From Patescibacteria group bacterium (lineage in GTDB: Bacteria; Patescibacteriota; Microgenomatia; UBA8517): a DNA stretch of 64,000 bases. The DNA is taken from positions 744,001 through 808,000 of the forward strand of contig DASZQR010000010.1 of the NCBI GenBank assembly GCA_035549555.1. Reading direction: 5' to 3'. Shown here one piece after another: positions 60,470-64,000 of this stretch. The translations under genes and the position numbers were made by a program. The notes under the pieces are model-generated. The model did not search any database and was not told where the DNA came from. It saw only the letters and a program-made list of their open reading frames with translations. Position 1 is the stretch's first letter. Every line of letters begins with the position of its first letter.

Positions 60470-60844
60470 TGCATTTATTCTTGAATAACTTAATTTTTTG
60501 CGAATCCGATTGAAAGTTTCCATAGGATGTATTATTTCATTTCCTGCAAGAATTTGTACAACAACTGCATTGCTGTCTAAATTTATAAATGTCCAAAAAC
60601 TTCTTTCATTAGAGGTGGCATACAAAGGTATGTTTATTTCTCTAAAATTAACTATAAAATGAGGAGAATTCGGATCATCAGAAGATTGTCTTTCAAATTT
60701 ACGAATCATATGCTCTTTTTCCAATTTTTCTAAAACTATTCCGCACAAATAAATGGATAATTGTTGACGATCTGAATTTGATAATCCGTCTGGTAGAAGG
60801 CGAAGTGATTCCATAATTAAGCAAATATATCTTAATAATTTCAT
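60452..60844 (-). CDS. Hypothetical protein
   Basis: 130 aa; an internal ATG at residue 11 (MESLRLLPDGL) is an equally good start. Soluble alpha/beta (FIVNFREINIPLYATSNERSFWTFINLDSNAVVVQILAGNEI). It overlaps the metallopeptidase gene by 18 bp and diverges from the receiver gene. No family recognised. Confidence 0.55.
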   Translation of the reverse strand: MKLLRYICLIMESLRLLPDGLSNSDRQQLSIYLCGIVLEKLEKEHMIRKFERQSSDDPNSPHFIVNFREINIPLYATSNERSFWTFINLDSNAVVVQILAGNEIIHPMETFNRIRKKLSYSRINALRDNL

Positions 60845-60893
60845 TAATTCAAATTCTCTTCAATTTAATTTCCAAAAGGTGTAAAATCTAAAA

Positions 60894-61289
60894 ATGTCGG
60901 AACGACAAAAACATGTCGTTTTAATTGATAACGATGAAAAGTTATTGAGAAATAAAACTGCAATATTGGCGAAAGCCGGATTCAGATGTTCTCAAATAAA
61001 CACAAGTATAGTTCGAGAAAAGGGAGTTATTCCCGAAATTGAGACAATTCAAGCTTCAGGCGATCAAATAGATCTGGTATTAACTGATTTTCATGCAATA
61101 AACGATCTGGATTCAACAGATTATAGTGGTTTCAGAATAGCAATGGCTTTAAAAGAAATGAAACAAAATACTGTAATTTTTAGTTCAGAAGATCACGCAG
61201 ATCTAACTCAAAAATATGGAGTTATTTTCTTGAGTAAAATGTTAGAAGAATCAGAATTCATTCAACAAGTTAATAATCTAATAAAATAA
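60894..61289 (+). CDS. Stand-alone receiver-like (CheY-like) protein
   Basis: 131 aa. HVVLIDNDEKLLRNK gives the acidic pair (Asp12, Asp14), LVLTDFHAIND the phospho-acceptor (Asp65), VIFSSEDH the switch Ser (97) and IFLSKM the Lys (115). The core is extended between strands two and three. No output domain; no kinase next to it. TAAAAT at 60882-60887 ends 6 bp before the ATG. Confidence 0.75.
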   Translation: MSERQKHVVLIDNDEKLLRNKTAILAKAGFRCSQINTSIVREKGVIPEIETIQASGDQIDLVLTDFHAINDLDSTDYSGFRIAMALKEMKQNTVIFSSEDHADLTQKYGVIFLSKMLEESEFIQQVNNLIK

Positions 61290-61301
61290 GTTTGACCTTT
61301 C

Positions 61302-61330
61302 TTGACTTCTTCAATTTTTAGGACTATAAC
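61302..61330 (+). promoter_or_regulatory. Consensus-like promoter with an rRNA-type repeat
   Basis: TTGACT (61302-61307), 17 bp spacer, TATAAC (61325-61330), 7 bp before ATG 61338. The 17-mer TTGACCTTTCTTGACTT (61292-61308) also occurs at the 16S promoter (62342-62358). Confidence 0.7.
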
Positions 61331-61337
61331 AAGGCAA

Positions 61338-61622
61338 ATGAGTTGTGAATGTGCAATCCTAACACGAGCTGAACAATTAGCTCATCAAAAAGGTCTTTTG
61401 CCTCATGATGAGCATTTAAAGTGCGAATTTAAAAATGTTTGTGAAGGTCAAATCTGTTTCAAAGAATATTTTGCAGAAACAAGACATATTAATATAAACG
61501 GCCAGGAGGCACATCCTCTTAATGCCCAAGAAGCTTTCAATTCCAGACTTCAAAAAACACATGATATAAATCACATTCAAAGTCTGGTTTCTATCGGGCT
61601 TCCTAATGTTAGTTTAAATTAG
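61338..61622 (+). CDS. Small Cys/His-rich hypothetical protein
   Basis: 94 aa from ATG 61338; an in-frame TTG at 61302 lies within the promoter and is rejected. SCECAILTRAEQLAHQKGLLPHDEHLKCEF and NVCEGQICFKEYF place five Cys and several His, so metal binding is likely. No family recognised. Its strong promoter predicts high expression. Confidence 0.65.
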   Translation: MSCECAILTRAEQLAHQKGLLPHDEHLKCEFKNVCEGQICFKEYFAETRHININGQEAHPLNAQEAFNSRLQKTHDINHIQSLVSIGLPNVSLN

Positions 61623-61649
61623 TTTTAGCCCCAAAAAAGTAAAAGGTAA

Positions 61650-61787
61650 TTAAACACACTTCCAAACTCTTTTTCCATCAATAATTGTGTATCCGCAAGG
61701 AGGGAATTCTTCAGACATGTCATAATAAAAATAATTCTTGGCCCAAATTAAACCGCCAATAACAAGAACTGCAACAATAATTAACAT
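61650..61787 (-). CDS. 45-aa single-span membrane peptide
   Basis: ATG 61787 to TAA at 61650. One N-terminal membrane segment (LIIVAVLVIGGLIWA), then a short outer tail EEFPPCGYTIIDGKRVWKCV with two Cys that could form a disulfide. On its strand a TATAAT lies 20 bp before the ATG. The pattern of hydrophobic and Cys residues argues against chance. Confidence 0.6.
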   Translation of the reverse strand: MLIIVAVLVIGGLIWAKNYFYYDMSEEFPPCGYTIIDGKRVWKCV

Positions 61788-61864
61788 GAGGCGTCTATCA
61801 CATCTCGATTATATCATTGCAATTCTATTTAATTCAGCTTCAGAAAAGAGTAGAATAACTGATT

Positions 61865-62332
61865 ATGAAAGAAATAGGTAGTCAAGACATCTCCGAAGTA
61901 GAAATATTAAGTGATGATAAAAAAAGAAAATTTGTTATAACGGATAATTACGGCATCCAAAGCATATCTTTCTCTGTACTTGTGGATAGAAAGTGGTTCA
62001 ATATGTTTACATTTATAAAAGATAAAGATAATTCCTTATATAGTATTTTTGTAACTACTATACCAACAGAACCTATCTATTCAGAAGAAGGATTTTCCTA
62101 CCGAAGCATCAATGGTGGAAAACGTACGGTTATCAACTCTCGCACCACTGAAAGAAAGTTAAGAAACCATGAAGAGAAAATGGCAAAATCAGGCTTCAAA
62201 TCATATCCAGATTTTCCAGAGGAAGTTGATATGATAGAAACATTTGAGCAATTTGTGTCACAAGTAAAAAAGCGAGAGTTTAAAATACCTATTTTAACGA
62301 TTAAAAATCCACATCAAGAGTTAGTCGATTAG
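61865..62332 (+). CDS. Hypothetical protein, paralogue of the gene at 51230
   Basis: 155 aa, soluble. Shared blocks with the 51230-51697 product: VEILSDDKKRKFVI, RKWFNMFTFI, IYSEEGFSYRSINGGKR, RNHEEKMAKSGF and FPEEVDMIETFEQFVSQVKKREFKIPIL. It lies directly before the rRNA promoter. No known family recognised. Confidence 0.7.
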   Translation: MKEIGSQDISEVEILSDDKKRKFVITDNYGIQSISFSVLVDRKWFNMFTFIKDKDNSLYSIFVTTIPTEPIYSEEGFSYRSINGGKRTVINSRTTERKLRNHEEKMAKSGFKSYPDFPEEVDMIETFEQFVSQVKKREFKIPILTIKNPHQELVD

Positions 62333-62341
62333 TAAGATCTA

Positions 62342-62370
62342 TTGACCTTTCTTGACTTACCATATATAAT
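62342..62370 (+). promoter_or_regulatory. rRNA operon promoter
   Basis: TTGACC (62342-62347), exactly 17 bp, TATAAT (62365-62370): the closest match to the sigma-70 consensus here. A second TTGACT (62352-62357) lies inside the spacer. Predicted start near 62377 leaves a leader of about 210 nt before the 16S. Confidence 0.8.
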
Positions 62371-62589
62371 ATCTTCACAAAGTTAACTTGTTGGAAAGTT
62401 CGAAAGAATACTACCAGTTAACAACTTCATAAGTCCATTTTGGACAAGCACTTTGACAATCAAGATATAACTGTAAGCGTTTCTGGCCCTCCATTCAAAC
62501 GTCAACGAATGGAGACAAGTCAATTTATGGCTATTTGTCACTTACGATTTTGAATTTATTCAAAATCCGCAAGTTGACGTAGTCAACTT
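62371..62589 (+). other. 16S rRNA leader with three hairpins
   Basis: No protein gene. Inverted repeats: CTCCATTC/GAATGGAG (62489-62514, 10-nt loop), ATTTTGAAT/ATTCAAAAT (62547-62566) and AAGTTGAC-GTA-GTCAACTT (62571-62589), the last ending at the mature 16S 5' end. They could guide leader folding, RNase III processing or antitermination; the trailer needed to test pairing is outside the window. Confidence 0.6.
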
Positions 62590-64000
62590 ATTTGAGGGTT
62601 TGATCCTGGCCCAGGACGAACGCTAGCGGCGTGCTTTAAGCATGCAAGTAGAGCGAGTAGTAGCAATACTACTAGCTGCGAACGGCTGAGTAATTCAATA
62701 GGAATCTTTCCTTTAGTGGGGAATACCTCATCGAAAGATGAGCTAATACCGCATAATATCTCCGGATGAAAGCGATTAACTTCGCGCTGATTGAGGAGCC
62801 TATTGCCCATCAGGTAGTTGGCAGGGTAAAAGCCTACCAAGCCTACGACGGGTACCCGATCTGAGAGGATGACCGGGCAGAATGGGACTGAGACACGGCC
62901 CATACACCTACGGGTGGCAGCAACTGGGAATCGTACACAATGGAGGAAACTCTGATGTCGCGACGCCGCGTGAAGGATGAAGGCGTTTTCGTTGTAAACT
63001 TCTTTTGCCATAAGTGAGAACTTATGGAGAATAAGCACCTGCTAATCTCGTGCCAGCAGCCGCGGTAATACGAGAGGTGCAAGCGTTGTCCGGATTTATT
63101 GGGCGTAAAGCGTTTCTAAAGGCTCTTTTATAAGTTATTCTTTAAAGCCCGAGGCTCAACCTCGGAAAGGGGAATAATACTGTAAGAGTTGAGATATTTC
63201 GGGGTTACTAGAACTATCGGTGTAGGGGTGAAATCCGTTGATATCGATAGGAATTCCAAGGGCAAAGGCAGGTAACTAGGAATATTCTGACGCTGATGAA
63301 CGAAAGCTAGGGGAGCGAAAGGGATTAGAGACCCCTGTAGTCCTAGCCGTAAACTATCTTCGCTAGAGATGGGATTTTTTCCGTCTCGTAAGTTAACACG
63401 TTAAGCGAAGCGCCTGGGGAGTACGAACGCAAGTTTAAAACTCAAAGGAATTGACGGGGAGGCGCACAACCAGTGGAGCATGTGGTTCAATTCGAGACGA
63501 ACCGAAGAACCTTACCAGGGTTTGACATGTTATCGTGTTAGTTCACTAGAAATAGAGAATGATCTTTGTGAAAACAGAGATGATAACACAGGTGTTGCAT
63601 GGCTGTCGTCAGCTCGTGCCGTGGGGTGTTCCCTTCAGTGGGGTAACGAGCGCAACCCCTGCCATATATTAGATATTTATATGGGACTTTTTATCCTTGT
63701 GATAGAAGGAAGTGGGGACGACGTCAAGTCAGCATGGCCCTTATGTCCTGGGCTACACACATGCTACAATGAAGCCGACAATGGGTTGCCAAGTTGTAAG
63801 ACGGAGCTAATCCCATCAAACGGCTTCTCAGTGGGGATTGAGGGCTGCAACTTGCCCTCATGAACGCGGAATTGGTAGTAATCGCAAATCAGCTATGTTG
63901 CGGTGAATACGTTCTCGCCTCTTGTACACACCGCCCGTCAAGTCAGCAAAGTTAGGGGCACCCGAATGTCTAGTGATAGGCAGAAGGTGACACTAGCGAT
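62588..64000 (+). rRNA. 16S ribosomal RNA, 3' end beyond window
   Basis: Start placed by aligning GGTTTGATCCTGG with E. coli positions 11-23. Universal blocks are present: GTGCCAGCAGCCGCGGTAA (63050-63068), ATTAGAGACCCCTGTAGTCC (63324-63343), AACTCAAAGGAATTGACGG and TTGTACACACCGCCCGTCA. About 1413 nt are visible with no intron-like insertion; the anti-Shine-Dalgarno end is missing. Several helices differ from typical bacteria with compensating changes, as in CPR. Confidence 0.97.

Noticed and set aside
62583-63863. Open frames on both strands inside the 16S gene
   Set aside because: They overlap conserved rRNA blocks; no translation signals.
1-64000. Alternative genetic code with TGA as Gly or Trp
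   Set aside because: TGA acts as stop at rpiB, the split transketolase N subunit neighbourhood, ftsH and others, and is not found inside conserved domains.
1-64000. CRISPR array or insertion sequence
   Set aside because: No regularly spaced direct repeats and no transposase-like frame were seen.

Overview
This window looks like chromosome of a Candidate Phyla Radiation (Patescibacteria) bacterium, probably of the Microgenomates type. The basis is AT-rich DNA with dense, mostly plus-strand genes that overlap by 4-30 bp, compact or altered central-carbon enzymes, many small membrane proteins of families common in CPR genomes (DUF5652-, DUF5654- and DUF5667-like), an archaeal-type ATP-dependent DNA ligase, and a divergent 16S rRNA that starts near 62588 and runs off the right edge. 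TGA ends genes throughout and does not interrupt conserved domains, so the standard code applies. Phylum is an inference; the 16S should be placed in a tree.

Layout. 1-9935 is a sugar-phosphate operon: rpiB (tail only), a very short pgk, two nucleotidyl-cyclase-like proteins, gap, rpe-like, a LOG-like protein, split transketolase, class I aldolase, a PfkB kinase and a 2-hydroxyacid dehydrogenase. 9957-17038 is envelope: a beta-lactamase-like serine hydrolase, a DUF1189-like membrane protein and two class A penicillin-binding proteins with two small membrane ORFs between them. 17063-19520 holds a HEPN-type putative RNase overlapping a CPBP protease. 19626-25464 is a run with class II (B12) ribonucleotide reductase, DUF1653, cobalamin adenosyltransferase and a VirD4/TraG-like ATPase. 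25466-40604 mixes information processing (tRNAs, 5'-3' exonuclease, MutM, RecF, ATP ligase, Xer recombinase, TrpRS) with a glycosyltransferase, NAD(P)HX repair, Fic and FtsB-like proteins. 40665-47970 has ftsH, pth, a CvpA-CAP fusion and an M32 carboxypeptidase. 48013-50394 is a thiol-redox block (trxA, a Pro-rich peptide, trxB, a DsbA-like protein). 51736-55106 is a MarR-regulated MacAB-like export operon on the minus strand. 55264-56288 has two Cys-rich small proteins, three tRNAs and a GIY-YIG protein. 56242-58819 is a two-component system with a PAP2_3 enzyme. 58910-62332 holds small genes, and 62342-64000 the rRNA promoter, leader and 16S.

Expression. The clearest window-wide signal is a -10 hexamer about 6 nt before the start codon of many genes, which predicts leaderless mRNAs. 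Genes inside operons instead use overlapping stop/start codons, and at least one (48353) has a full Shine-Dalgarno sequence. Several genes start 1-5 nt after a tRNA, so tRNA 3' processing could create their mRNA 5' ends. About a dozen single-gene orphans of unknown function sit between the housekeeping blocks, often on the opposite strand with their own promoter. No CRISPR array, insertion sequence or prophage was seen.
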